Assembly (NCBI GenBank): GCA_029262195.1
Contig: JAJCZX010000010.1
Location: 193,352 to 257,351, forward strand
Direction of reading: 5' to 3'
Length of the DNA stretch: 64,000 bases
Source of the DNA: Gemmatimonadota bacterium
GTDB taxonomy: Bacteria > Gemmatimonadota > Gemmatimonadetes > Gemmatimonadales > GWC2-71-9
Shown here: positions 42,054-51,438 of the stretch, in pieces
Layout of the letters: every line of letters starts with the position of its first letter
How positions within the stretch are numbered: the stretch's first letter is position 1
Translations under genes and position numbers: made by a program
Notes under the pieces: generated by a model
Told to the model about the DNA's origin: nothing
The model's input: the letters and a program-made list of their open reading frames with translations, nothing else
Databases searched by the model: none

Positions 42054-44492
42054 GTGGGACTTTTCCAGCAGGATCTCAAATACGCCTTCCGTTATCTGCG
42101 TAAACACCTGTCTTTCACCACAATCGCTGTGGTGACAGTGGCGTTGGGTGTTGGCGCAACCACCGCAATTTTCAGCGTAGTGAACGGCGTTTTACTCAAG
42201 GGTCTCCCGTATCCCAATTCCGAAGAGTTAATCCGGCTTTGGACCACCAACAACGAGGCCGGAGTAACTGACGGCGACTTCAGCGCCGCCGATCTCATCG
42301 ACTATAAGGAACAGTCAACGACCTTCGTCGATCTGGGCGGTTATTTCTCATACGACGCCACGTTCACCGATACTGAAGGCAATGCGCAAAAAGTCCCGGC
42401 GGCCGGGATCACCACTAACATGTTTGACCTCCTGGGCGTGCAACCGATTCTGGGTCGAGGATTCCGAGACGACGATGCATCTACGGATCCTAACCAGCCG
42501 CCCCGGTCGATTATTCTGGCTCATAGCGTGTGGCAGAATCTCTATGATGGGGACCCCGATATTATTGGGCGTTCGATTCTCGCTGAAGGGTTCGCGCTGG
42601 AGGTGATAGGTGTAACCCCGCCGGGCTTTGAATTTCCTCGCGGAATGGTTGCCTGGGGTCCAATGCCCCTATCGGCTGCGGGGGGTAGGCAGGCGAGGTT
42701 CATGAACGGGGTTGGAAGGCTTAGGGCCAATGCCACTGTCGACGCTGCAGCGTTAGACGTTGGAGTAATAGCGTCGAGGCTTGAACGCGAATTTCAGGAA
42801 TCGAATCGTAACATCGGCGTGAGGATCAGTTCACTGCATGAATCAATAGTCGGTGATCTTAAGCCCGCGTTGTTCGTTTTGTTGGGTGCCGCCGCTGTTC
42901 TTCTCCTTATCGCCAGCGTGAATGTTGCCAATCTGTTGCTGGCCCGCGGTGTCGAACGCTCCACCGAGATCGCAGTGCGGACCGCCCTGGGAGCGGGGCG
43001 AACGAGAATCATTCGTCAGTTGCTTACGGAGAGTTTTGCTCTGGCTGCCATCGGGGCAGTCGTTGGAGTTGGGTTGGCCGCGGCAATCGTCAAAGGTATT
43101 CATGTGTTCGGGCCGGTGGAGATGGATTTGCTTCTGGAAACCCGAATAGACTCTCGCGTTTTGCTTTTCACTGTCGGCGTAACGGGGATTGCGGGGTTGA
43201 TGTTCGGTATGTTTCCGGCGCTGGCCGCTGGTAGTCCGAATTTGCGATCCGCGCTGACGGAGGGAAGTAAGGGGTCGAAGGGGAGTGGGGCACGTATGCG
43301 AAGTGCGCTGGTCACCCTTGAGCTGGCCCTCGCTGTCGTTCTCGTTCTCCAGGCGGGGTTGCTGGTCAAGAGTTTCCGCAACTTGAGCGCTGAGGAAACC
43401 GGGTTCGATCCATCCAATTCATTGGTGGCTGAGTTGGCGCTACCCTTTGCCGGTTACCAGGATCCGCCCTCTATTGCCGATTTTTATCAAAGGTATATGG
43501 ATAAATTGGCCACTGCTCCCGGGGTGGTTTCGGTATCGGCAGTCTCGAGTTTGCCGTTTGGACCGATGCTCGATTTCCGGGTGCCGATAACCGTCAGGGA
43601 CCGCGAACCGCCACCAAGGGGGTCGGAGCCACAGGCGTTCTACCGCCAGGTGACCCCCGGTTTTTTCACGAATATGGGCATTCCTGTCGTCAGCGGCAGG
43701 GATTTCGAACGGTTCGACCGGCGCGACAGCCGACCAGTTATCGTCATCAACGAGGCCTTCGCTCGCCTGGTTTTTCCCGATGACGATCCGATCGGGAAGT
43801 ATCTCATCGGTATCCCGCCATCGTTCGGTCCGCTTGGAACGTTTCCGCAGCCTGAAGTGGAAATCGTCGGCGTCGTTAAAGACTTCAAATTCTCGGATCT
43901 GGGAGAAAGCCCGGAGCCGTCGGTTTTCTTTGTTCACGACCAGTCGCCCTTCAGGAGAATGACGCTTATCGTGAAGTCGCGAGGCGAACCGTTGCAGTTG
44001 GCCCAGACCGTACGGGCCGATCTGGCCACTCTTGATCCCACTATGGCCCTGGGGCGAGTGGAGACCTTTGAAAGAGTGATTGCCGGGTCATACGCACGGG
44101 AACGGTTTAGCATGTTGTTGTTGACCGGATTTGCAATTGTGGCCCTTTCCCTGGCTGCCATCGGGATTTACGGGGTAATCTCCTTCTCGGTTGAACAGCG
44201 AACCACGGAAATGGCGATTCGAATGGCCCTGGGTGCTCAGAATTCCACCATCCTGAAGTTGATTCTCAAAGGCGGTTCAATACTCGGCGTTGTTGGAGTG
44301 AGCTTTGGCCTTTTCGGTGCCTGGGCAGCCGGTCGGGTAACGGCGAGCCAGTTGTACGGCGCCAGTCCCAACGATCCCTTCATGTTCCTGGTGGTCGCCG
44401 TGGGGCTAATCGGAGTTGCGCTGTTGGCCACCCTGGTCCCGGCTATCAGGGCCACTAAGATTCCTCCGGCCACGGTGTTGAAGCCGGAGTAG
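42054..44492 (+). CDS. ADOP-type permease without adjacent repressor
   Basis: 812 residues from GTG 42054, with AAGG 11-14 bases upstream. It lacks the N-terminal helical domain and begins LFQQDLKYAFRYLRKHLSFT directly before helix 1 (TIAVVTVALGVGATTAIFS). MacB-like periplasmic domain, middle helix trio (NVANLLLARGVERSTEIAVR), second periplasmic domain and three final helices ending IPPATVLKPE follow. No PadR or TetR gene is coupled; the 18-bp palindrome 157 bases upstream is the only control site visible. Confidence 0.9.
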   Translation: MGLFQQDLKYAFRYLRKHLSFTTIAVVTVALGVGATTAIFSVVNGVLLKGLPYPNSEELIRLWTTNNEAGVTDGDFSAADLIDYKEQSTTFVDLGGYFSYDATFTDTEGNAQKVPAAGITTNMFDLLGVQPILGRGFRDDDASTDPNQPPRSIILAHSVWQNLYDGDPDIIGRSILAEGFALEVIGVTPPGFEFPRGMVAWGPMPLSAAGGRQARFMNGVGRLRANATVDAAALDVGVIASRLEREFQESNRNIGVRISSLHESIVGDLKPALFVLLGAAAVLLLIASVNVANLLLARGVERSTEIAVRTALGAGRTRIIRQLLTESFALAAIGAVVGVGLAAAIVKGIHVFGPVEMDLLLETRIDSRVLLFTVGVTGIAGLMFGMFPALAAGSPNLRSALTEGSKGSKGSGARMRSALVTLELALAVVLVLQAGLLVKSFRNLSAEETGFDPSNSLVAELALPFAGYQDPPSIADFYQRYMDKLATAPGVVSVSAVSSLPFGPMLDFRVPITVRDREPPPRGSEPQAFYRQVTPGFFTNMGIPVVSGRDFERFDRRDSRPVIVINEAFARLVFPDDDPIGKYLIGIPPSFGPLGTFPQPEVEIVGVVKDFKFSDLGESPEPSVFFVHDQSPFRRMTLIVKSRGEPLQLAQTVRADLATLDPTMALGRVETFERVIAGSYARERFSMLLLTGFAIVALSLAAIGIYGVISFSVEQRTTEMAIRMALGAQNSTILKLILKGGSILGVVGVSFGLFGAWAAGRVTASQLYGASPNDPFMFLVVAVGLIGVALLATLVPAIRATKIPPATVLKPE

Positions 44493-44555
44493 ATGGAAGT
44501 CGGTAGGTCGGGACGTCGGGAAGGGCAGTAGAGTCGGCACTGCCCGCCCGTCCTG

Positions 44556-44608
44556 TTCTGTCCATCTGTCCGTTCCGTCCCATCCCGACTTCCCCTCTTC
44601 CCAACTTC
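44556..44608. repeat. CCGTTCC/TCCCGAC tract
   Basis: Units of CCGTCCTG, CTGTCCGTTCC and TCCCGACTTCCC follow the permease stop codon. The opposite strand has the same tract family (GGGACGTCGGGAAGG at 44510). Confidence 0.5.
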
Positions 44609-44659
44609 CGCCAACGTTTCTCCAATTCATCGTATCTATGAAACCACATGGAGATACCA

Positions 44660-45202
44660 ATGCGCAGTAGAAGCCGTCTTTCCGAGGGAGATCCCGATGG
44701 GGCCGATGTAGGCCTGGCAAAGGCGGGTGACTCAGAGGCTTTCGGCCGACTTTACGGCAGAAATGTCGCGCGTATCAACTCCCTGACTGAGTGGATGTTG
44801 CATGGGGTTGAAGTTGAGGATGCCCTTCAGGAGATCTTCGTGCGGGCTTGGGATAAGTTGGGTTTGTTCGATGAAAAAGCGCTTTTCTCAACATGGTTAC
44901 ACCGTCTGGCTGTGAATACACTGCTTAGGGTTCGGGAAAAGAGAGGTCGCTGGGATGAGCGGCATGTCAACGATGAGGTGGCTATCAATGCCATGCCCGG
45001 CAAGTCTGAAACGTTGCAGATGTTCACGGATATCGAAAACGCTGTGCGGAATCTTCCTCAGGAAACCAGGGATGTGTTTGTGTTGCACGATTACGAGGGA
45101 TATAAACACGTGGAGATATCTGAATTACTAGACATACCAGTAGGAACGTCTCGTTGGCAGTTGCACAGCGCCCGGATGACGTTGCGAAAAAACCTTCAGT
45201 AG
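44660..45202 (+). CDS. ECF sigma-70 family factor
   Basis: 180 residues from ATG 44660, chosen because GGAG lies 6 bases upstream; ATG 44648 would add four residues. Region 2 is GDSEAFGRLYGRNVARINSL to EDALQEIFVRAWDKLGLFDEK, and region 4 is NLPQETRDVFVLHDYEGYKH to EISELLDIPVGTSRWQLHSA. ECF factors direct RNA polymerase to a small regulon when the cognate anti-sigma lets go. The anti-sigma gene follows after 11 bases. The first about 18 residues are low-complexity. Confidence 0.93.
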   Translation: MRSRSRLSEGDPDGADVGLAKAGDSEAFGRLYGRNVARINSLTEWMLHGVEVEDALQEIFVRAWDKLGLFDEKALFSTWLHRLAVNTLLRVREKRGRWDERHVNDEVAINAMPGKSETLQMFTDIENAVRNLPQETRDVFVLHDYEGYKHVEISELLDIPVGTSRWQLHSARMTLRKNLQ

Positions 45203-45213
45203 CGAGGATTCAA

Positions 45214-46728
45214 ATGCAGGATTCATGGAGCGACAGGCTTTCAGCCTATACGGATAACGAGATGTCTGCCGAGGAGCGCGTTGAGCTGGAAGATCACCTG
45301 GCCGTGTGTGAATCGTGTCGGACAATACTGGAGGAATTGCGAGGCGTAACCGACTGGGCGGACAGCTTCCCGGGGCGGGCGCCGAGGTCGGAGGTGTGGC
45401 CTGAGATCGAAGAAGAAATTGCCAAGGGCGGTCGCAGTGATGCTGGTGGGGAAGCAAAGAGGGGTGGTTTCTGGGGTGCAATGGCCGCTGGTCTGGCGGC
45501 CATGATTCCTTTCGGAACGGCTGTTGGTTCTACATTCCTCAAAAACGGTATTATTGTCGGCCTGGTAGGAGTGTCGCTGGCCGGAATGGGGCGTAGTGTG
45601 TACTTGCAACGAAACGCCGACATGATGGAGACCAAGGCGGATTTCCTGGATGGGTGGGTTGCTGCTTCGGCCTCGGCAGTTGATTGGAGCACCACGGCGA
45701 GTGATCTCGAAGGTGAAACTGGAGTGCGTTACGCTCTTCAGTGCCTCGGACAGGGATCTCCTGAAAACCGCCGCGAGTACACGGTTTGGGGCAGCGGGCT
45801 CTACACCGACGACTCTTCAATTTGCACGGCCGCTGTGCACGCAGGTTCAATTGAGTTCGAAACCGGCGGACTTGTAACCATCGAACTGCGAGACGGTGTG
45901 GACAGATATGAAGGAACAGATCGCAACGGAGTCTCCACTGCTTCTTTCCCAAGATGGAGGCGCAGTTTCCGGGTGGTTTCGGCCCAGGTTGCAGGTAACA
46001 CCCAGGCGGGCCCGGGTCCTCTTTACTTCTACGACGAAAACGACGCTCCAAATGAGGAAACGGAGTATTTGTCAGGAGATATGGTAATCAACGTTGGGAG
46101 TATGAGAGACGCCCTCAGAGCGGGACGGATGCTGATGCGAGAAGGGCGCCTTAACCAGATCGAGTTGGCGCGAGAGCAATTGGACGCGGCCCGGCTTCAG
46201 TTGGAAGCGCGGCGGGAGCAATTTGAAGCTCAGCATGGAGAATCCTCGGGTGGGTTCGCCGGCGAATTGGATCGATTGGCAGAGGAGCAGGACCGATTGT
46301 TGATGGTCAGGGAACGCCTTCTCGATACCTCGCCAGAAGGTGATTTGGACGAACGGGTCGTTGATCGGATGATGGCGTCGACTGAGGGCGTCGGCCGGAT
46401 TCGAATGGACCTCGAGCCGGAATTGATCGACTGGGAGACACGCGCCGTGAGTATGCGTGGCTGGAACGGAAGCATCGTAGCCTACGCTTGTCCGGCAGGT
46501 GGTGAGTTACACGCCGTTTGGGGTACCACGGTTTACACTGATGATTCTTCAATCTGCTCAGCCGCGGTGCACGCCGGAGTGATCAACCGGAGAGAGGGTG
46601 GGGTGGTCGTGATTCAAATCAGCGGCGGAATGGACGGCTACGAAAGTAGCGATGCCAACGGGGTAAGTTCCCGAGACTGGCATGAATTCAATGGGAGTTT
46701 CTCGTTTCCCAGAGCTTTGAATAGATAG
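45214..46728 (+). CDS. Membrane anti-sigma factor with two LCCL domains
   Basis: 504 residues from ATG 45214 (GAGG 7 bases upstream). N-terminal zinc-finger anti-sigma domain at 1-60 (DRLSAYTDNEMSAEERVELE, then HLAVCESCR, the HxxxCxxC site). A helix near residues 88-125 (GLAAMIPFGTAVGSTFL, GIIVGLVGVSLAG) crosses the membrane. Two LCCL domains follow: about 155-255 (VWGSGLYTDDSSICTAAVHA) and about 410-500 (VWGTTVYTDDSSICSAAVHA), the conserved YTDDSS.C.AAVHAG core of that family. Between them is a coiled coil (ELAREQLDAARLQLEARREQ). So a sensor with ligand-binding domains outside the membrane holds the sigma factor inside. LCCL domains have no known role in bacterial signalling. Confidence 0.9.
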   Translation: MQDSWSDRLSAYTDNEMSAEERVELEDHLAVCESCRTILEELRGVTDWADSFPGRAPRSEVWPEIEEEIAKGGRSDAGGEAKRGGFWGAMAAGLAAMIPFGTAVGSTFLKNGIIVGLVGVSLAGMGRSVYLQRNADMMETKADFLDGWVAASASAVDWSTTASDLEGETGVRYALQCLGQGSPENRREYTVWGSGLYTDDSSICTAAVHAGSIEFETGGLVTIELRDGVDRYEGTDRNGVSTASFPRWRRSFRVVSAQVAGNTQAGPGPLYFYDENDAPNEETEYLSGDMVINVGSMRDALRAGRMLMREGRLNQIELAREQLDAARLQLEARREQFEAQHGESSGGFAGELDRLAEEQDRLLMVRERLLDTSPEGDLDERVVDRMMASTEGVGRIRMDLEPELIDWETRAVSMRGWNGSIVAYACPAGGELHAVWGTTVYTDDSSICSAAVHAGVINRREGGVVVIQISGGMDGYESSDANGVSSRDWHEFNGSFSFPRALNR

Positions 46729-46785
46729 GGAAGAAGTCGAGAAGTCGGGAGGCGATTGTTGGCGGGTTGGTGAAAAAAAAGCACC

Positions 46786-46803
46786 GCCCGCCACCGGGCT
46801 TTT
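46786..46803 (+). terminator. Rho-independent terminator after sigma/anti-sigma operon
   Basis: GCCCG-CCAC-CGGGC followed by TTTTC, with AAAAAAAA before it. It lies 58 bases after the anti-sigma stop, and ends exactly where the small minus-strand gene's stop codon begins, so it may act for both strands. Confidence 0.7.
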
Positions 46804-47030
46804 CAACCGCCCTTTTCATCCGCTTTTTTTGCCCGCCCTTTTTCCCCTTCGTCAATACCCACCCTGACCTCGTTGGAATAGCGCCGGTGACGTTTTGTCT
46901 CGTCGCCAGCGCTTGAAATAATCGTAATCCTGCGATGATCACTTCCATCTGGTAGAGTGACCTTGACGATCCACCCCTCAGCGAGGCCGGTGCTCGTCTT
47001 AATAATTGCTTTTTCGCCGACTTTGAACAT
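46803..47030 (-). CDS. Small basic protein, unknown
   Basis: 75 residues from ATG 47030, or 84 from TTG 47057. MFKVGEKAIIKTSTGLAEGW then IVKVTLPDGSDHRRIT: strand-rich start, basic C-terminal tail. It resembles small KOW-like or DUF2945-like proteins, but the match is not firm. Terminator overlaps its end. No clear ribosome site. Confidence 0.5.
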   Translation of the reverse strand: MFKVGEKAIIKTSTGLAEGWIVKVTLPDGSDHRRITIISSAGDETKRHRRYSNEVRVGIDEGEKGRAKKADEKGG

Positions 47031-47262
47031 CCCAATTTTCCCGAAAACGTTTTCCAACTATAAATATGTTGTTCCGGATCCCCAAAAGATGTGACGGGGA
47101 TCGCGTCGAAGGAGGGGATGGGGGGTGAGGCGTTCATCCCATCCGGTCAGTGCCGACTTTTTTCTTACCTGCCCGGTAAACTGCCATGTTTGACCGCCTT
47201 TTCCACCAACCCTTTCAATCCGCCCTTTTTTCGTCCACGGAACAAATCCAAACACAGGTCGT

Positions 47263-47281
47263 ATTATCGGTTGTCGATAAT
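47263..47281. promoter_or_regulatory. Candidate PadR operator
   Basis: ATTATCGGTTGTCGATAAT: 7-bp arms with a 5-base centre, 50 bases before padR. TTGTCG at 47271 can also pair with CGACAA just downstream, and CGATAATC recurs near 47303, so more than one protein dimer may bind. Confidence 0.6.
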
Positions 47282-47330
47282 CGAAAAACGACAATCGAAC
47301 GCCGATAATCAGTCAATAAGAAAGTAGCGT

Positions 47331-47687
47331 ATGGCCAGGAAAAGCAGCAAACAGGCGAAGATGACCCGAGTGACCTTTCAGGTTCTGGTAGCGATGCTGA
47401 ACGAACCGAAACACGGGTATCGGGTCAAAACCGAGATCGAAGATCGGACCGGGGGCGAGATGAGTCTTGGTGCTGGGACACTTTATGAGGCTCTTCACCG
47501 GCTTGAAAGGGACGGTCTGCTGAAGGAAACCCCAGCACCGCAGGGTGAAGACGTGAACCCGCGCTGGCGCTTTTATCAAACAACTCCCGCCGGAAAAAAG
47601 GCGGTAGAGGTCGAGTTGCTGAGAATGGAATCCGACGTGGTCCATGCACGCGAGACGTTCAACCAGATGAAGCTTCGCGGTTTTTGA
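47331..47687 (+). CDS. PadR-family transcriptional regulator
   Basis: 118 residues. ARKSSKQAKMTRVTFQVL is the basic start, then HGYRVKTEIED, AGTLYEALHRLERDGLLKE (recognition helix and wing) and PRWRFYQTTPAGKKAVEVE. The permease gene begins one base after its stop codon, so it is the first gene of a two-gene unit under its own operators at 47263. Confidence 0.93.
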   Translation: MARKSSKQAKMTRVTFQVLVAMLNEPKHGYRVKTEIEDRTGGEMSLGAGTLYEALHRLERDGLLKETPAPQGEDVNPRWRFYQTTPAGKKAVEVELLRMESDVVHARETFNQMKLRGF

Positions 47688-47688
47688 T

Positions 47689-50370
47689 ATGGAAAGCTGG
47701 CTTGACCGGGTCCTCCTTCGGCTCCTCCTGGGTCTTTACCCGAGAGGTTTTAGGAAATTGTACGGGGAAGATTTGCAGATGTTCGTGTCGACCGAGAGGT
47801 CCGGGGTAGGCAGTGAGGTAGGATCAGTTCTTTCTTTTTGGTTTGTCACTTTCATCGACTCAACGAGAGTGTCTGTCGTTCTTCGAGTTCGCGGACTCTC
47901 CGATGCAATGGCGAATTTTTTTGATTTCTTCAGACGAAGGTTTTTCCCTATGGACCAAATTGCCAATGACATGCGGCTCGGTTTCCGCAGTGTTTTTCGT
48001 CGGTTCAATTTTTCGGTGATCGTAATTGCTACGCTTTCGATAGCCATCGGTGCCACTACGGTCATTTTTGCCGCGATCAACTCCGTTCTCCTGCAACCGC
48101 TGCCCTTCCCTGATTCGGAGCGAATTGTGCATCTCGAAGGCGCACCGTTTGCATTTACGTCGAATGGTATGTCGGTGTCGGATCGGGTCCCGGCACTTAG
48201 TACGATTGAAGCCGCCGGCATTTACGCCACCGGGGGAGCCAATGTTGGTAGCGACGCTCGAACCGTGCGTATCAACGGAGCACAGGTCTCGCGGGGTTTT
48301 TTTGAAACGTTCCGGGTTCCCGCGGAGCATGGTCGGTTTTTGATGCCTCAGGAAGAAGAAACGGGCGGTGCGGTAGTGCTTAGCAACGACCTCTGGCGGA
48401 CGCTGCTCGGCGCCGACACCGGGGTAGTGGGAAGCACGCTTCGATTGAATGGGGAAAACTTTTCAGTTGTGGGGATAATGCCCGCCAGTTTCGATTTTCC
48501 GCGCGGATCTCAATTCTGGGTTTCGACCGGGGCTCTCCCTATGATGTCGGGTGCGGCACTGGCACCGTCTTATGTGGCTCGGATCGGGCCCGACAGATAT
48601 CCTCTCGCTGTGGCTGAAGAGTTGGACGCGTTAAACCGTTCGAGAGTGCCGGATGGGGTCGATTACGAGGAAGCCTTCCCATCGGTGACCCGATTGCGGG
48701 ATCATCAAGCAAGGGATGTGCAAAAGCCGCTTCTGGTGCTTTTGGGGACTGTCGGAGTCGTTTTGCTTGTCGCGTGTCTCAACGTGACCAACCTGTATCT
48801 GAGTCAGGTCTCGCGGCGGAAAAATGAATTCGTGCTACGGGTTGCCCTCGGGGCCAGTAAATCTCGATTCGTCACCCAGTTGCTGGCCGAAACAGGAGTG
48901 CTGGCGGTTTGTGCCGGAATATTCGGTACGTTGTTGGCGCGGTTAGGAATTGTGGTGATCCAGGCTGAATTCCCCGATGTTTTGCCGGTAACTGGAGTGT
49001 CCATTGACGCAACGGTCATGACCATGGCGACGATGGTTGTGGTTGGTTGTACGATGGCGGTTTCATTGGCCCCGGCATTGTACGCCGGCAGGTCAGAGTC
49101 CAACGGTGCGCTTCGAGTCCAGTCCTCAGGAATGACCGATGGGCGCCGCTGGACCAAACTACGTGACGTCTTGTTGGTCGCGCAAATCGCCCTGGCCCTT
49201 GTGTTGGTATTCGGGTCGGGCCTGTTGGTTAGGACGTTTACCGGCCTGTACAACACTGAGCTGGGGTTTGCCCGCGACGAGGTGATAACAACCAAGGTGT
49301 CGTTCCCCGCGAATTTTGGAAGGCGTCCCGATGGGAATGATCTGGCTCAGCGGAAGAGCGCTCGATATGATTTCTACGATCGAGTTCAGTCCCGAATAGG
49401 AGGCACGCCAGGCGTGCTTGGCGTCGGACTGGTCAGCAACTTGCCCCTCGATCCTTCGATCGGCGTCGGGATGCCGGTGAAGGTACCGGGGTATATTGGC
49501 GATCCTGTCTCCGATTCCACCGCAGGAACCCCCGAGTCAGTGGCCGCAACATTCCAAATGGCCAGCTCGACCTACTTCGAGGCGATGGGGATTCCGTTCG
49601 TGGTGGGAGAAACCTTCAATAGAGTTGCCGCCGATGATGGGCTCGTGGAAACTGTGATTTCCAGATCACTTGCCGAGCGGATTGGCACTGATCCAATCGG
49701 AATGCCCATCACAATGGGGAGATCGATTGTCGAGGGAGTGATCGTCGGGGTCGTTGAAAACGTACGGTCGAACGGTCCGTCGTCTCGCCAGCGGGACGAA
49801 GTATACATTTTGCTTCACCAGTGGCCGTTTGTAAACGATGTGTTTATCGCGGTCCGCACGACTTCGCCCGGGGCCCTGGCGGCGTTGATTCCTGACATCG
49901 TCGATGAGGTCCATCCAGACCTCCCGAGCTATGCTACTCGCACTGCGGATCAGCTGCTGGACAATTCCCTCGCCAGGCGACGATTCAGTATGACTCTAAT
50001 GTCGCTACTCGGATCAATTGCATTAATCCTCGCGGTGTTGGGAGTTTACGGTACGATTTCTCACTCAGTATCACTGAGAGAACGGGAAATAGGAGTGAGA
50101 ATGGCGCTTGGAGCGAGCCCGGGTGCTATTAAGCTGATGGTGTTAACGAGAGTAGGAATCCTTGTTGGCGTTGGTGTTTCGTTCGGCATCGTCGGGGCGA
50201 TTAATGTTGGTGCTGTGTTCAGAAACATGGTGTACGGAGTTTCCACCAGCGACCCCGTAGTACTTTTTGTAGGTGCGTTGATGGTCTCTGTTGCAGGGAT
50301 AGTAGCGGGCTATTTGCCGTCGGCAGTTGCCGCTAAGATCGATCCGATGTCGATATTGAAGGAGAGTTGA
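47689..50370 (+). CDS. ADOP-type permease, PadR-coupled
   Basis: 893 residues, the longest full permease here, with the ADOP N-terminal domain (WLDRVLLRLLLGLYPRGFRK). A second ADOP-like amphipathic segment is at 80-100. Helix 1 near residues 106-125 (FSVIVIATLSIAIGATTVIF), MacB-like domain, middle helix trio (LVACLNVTNLYLSQVSRRKN), second periplasmic domain, last helices ending AKIDPMSILKES. Start ATG 47689 lies one base after the padR stop. Confidence 0.92.
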   Translation: MESWLDRVLLRLLLGLYPRGFRKLYGEDLQMFVSTERSGVGSEVGSVLSFWFVTFIDSTRVSVVLRVRGLSDAMANFFDFFRRRFFPMDQIANDMRLGFRSVFRRFNFSVIVIATLSIAIGATTVIFAAINSVLLQPLPFPDSERIVHLEGAPFAFTSNGMSVSDRVPALSTIEAAGIYATGGANVGSDARTVRINGAQVSRGFFETFRVPAEHGRFLMPQEEETGGAVVLSNDLWRTLLGADTGVVGSTLRLNGENFSVVGIMPASFDFPRGSQFWVSTGALPMMSGAALAPSYVARIGPDRYPLAVAEELDALNRSRVPDGVDYEEAFPSVTRLRDHQARDVQKPLLVLLGTVGVVLLVACLNVTNLYLSQVSRRKNEFVLRVALGASKSRFVTQLLAETGVLAVCAGIFGTLLARLGIVVIQAEFPDVLPVTGVSIDATVMTMATMVVVGCTMAVSLAPALYAGRSESNGALRVQSSGMTDGRRWTKLRDVLLVAQIALALVLVFGSGLLVRTFTGLYNTELGFARDEVITTKVSFPANFGRRPDGNDLAQRKSARYDFYDRVQSRIGGTPGVLGVGLVSNLPLDPSIGVGMPVKVPGYIGDPVSDSTAGTPESVAATFQMASSTYFEAMGIPFVVGETFNRVAADDGLVETVISRSLAERIGTDPIGMPITMGRSIVEGVIVGVVENVRSNGPSSRQRDEVYILLHQWPFVNDVFIAVRTTSPGALAALIPDIVDEVHPDLPSYATRTADQLLDNSLARRRFSMTLMSLLGSIALILAVLGVYGTISHSVSLREREIGVRMALGASPGAIKLMVLTRVGILVGVGVSFGIVGAINVGAVFRNMVYGVSTSDPVVLFVGALMVSVAGIVAGYLPSAVAAKIDPMSILKES

Positions 50371-50399
50371 TCGCTGTGGGGTCCGGGTGGGGCAGAAGA

Positions 50400-50478
50400 G
50401 TTTTTCCCACGTACCGACATACCGACTTCCCTACGTACCGACCTCCCGACCTATTTGACTATTCAGACCTGCCCGACT
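50400..50478. repeat. Tandem CCGACATACCGACTTCCC-type tract
   Basis: Imperfect units such as CGTACCGACATACCGACTT, CCCGACCTATTTGAC and CTGCCCGACTAAC between the permease and the ABC ATPase gene, a longer version of the TCCCGAC tracts at 30935 and 57845. Confidence 0.65.
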
Positions 50479-50517
50479 AACTCCTGAAGGTCACAAAACG
50501 CAAAGGCGACGATCTTT

Positions 50518-51438
50518 ATGGCAGTTATTTCGACAGCCGGGCTTTCTAAGACCTACGGGAAGCAGGTGGCGGTGGACGGGATCTCTTTTGAGGTCGAAGC
50601 AGGTCAGGTTTTCGGATTTCTTGGTCCCAACGGAAGTGGTAAAACCACCACGATTGGAATGTTACTTGGCATCATTACTCCAACGGGGGGCGGGTTCGAA
50701 CTTTTCGGCGGTTCGAGTGCCGGTGAGTTGCACGCTGCCAGGCAACGGATCGGTGCCACTCTTGAGTATCCCAATTTCTACCCATACCTGAGTGGTCGGG
50801 ACAACCTGAAACTGGTATCCCGGGTGAAGGGGCGAGATGACGACGAAGTTTTGCGGGTGTTGGAAACCGTAGGGCTAGGCGATCGCAGGGATTCGTTGTT
50901 CAAGACGTTTTCACTAGGCATGAAACAGCGCCTTGCCCTCGCTTCCACCATGATCGGCGATCCAGAACTAATCATTCTCGATGAACCGGCAAATGGTCTG
51001 GATCCCGAGGGGATGAAGGAGATCCGTGAAATAATTTTGGGTCTGGCTGATCGGGGTAAAACCATCTTTTTGTCCAGTCACCTGTTGGCGGAGGTGGAAA
51101 AAACCTGTGACCACGTCGCGATTATCAAAAATGGATCCATCGTGCGGCAGTCCAGCGTGGCTGAGCTTACGTCTGGCGGTACGGTTGCTCGGCTGGTTGC
51201 TGCCAATCTCGACAAACTACAATCGATCGTTGAAGAGTATCCCGAAACAACCAATGTGAGTTGTAGGGATGACGGCGTCATCGCTGAGTTAAAGACAGAA
51301 GACCTCGGTGGATTGAACAGGTGGGTCGCCGAAAGAGGAATCTACGTTTCACATCTTTCCCTGGAGCAACGCTCGTTGGAAGACGTTTTCATCGAACTAA
51401 CCAACACCGGTGAGTTTGAAGCGGAGGTGACACTATGA
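50518..51438 (+). CDS. ABC transporter ATP-binding protein
   Basis: 306 residues of the ABC-2 exporter subgroup. P-loop GPNGSGKTTT at about 38-47, Q-loop TLEYPNFYPYL, signature FSLGMKQRLALA near 131-142, Walker B LIILDEPANGLDP near 154-166, H-loop SSHLLAEVE. The C-terminal 80 residues form a regulatory region typical of Ccm/DRA-type exporters (LEDVFIELTNTGE). The permease gene overlaps by four bases (ATGA). Substrate unknown. Confidence 0.94.
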   Translation: MAVISTAGLSKTYGKQVAVDGISFEVEAGQVFGFLGPNGSGKTTTIGMLLGIITPTGGGFELFGGSSAGELHAARQRIGATLEYPNFYPYLSGRDNLKLVSRVKGRDDDEVLRVLETVGLGDRRDSLFKTFSLGMKQRLALASTMIGDPELIILDEPANGLDPEGMKEIREIILGLADRGKTIFLSSHLLAEVEKTCDHVAIIKNGSIVRQSSVAELTSGGTVARLVAANLDKLQSIVEEYPETTNVSCRDDGVIAELKTEDLGGLNRWVAERGIYVSHLSLEQRSLEDVFIELTNTGEFEAEVTL

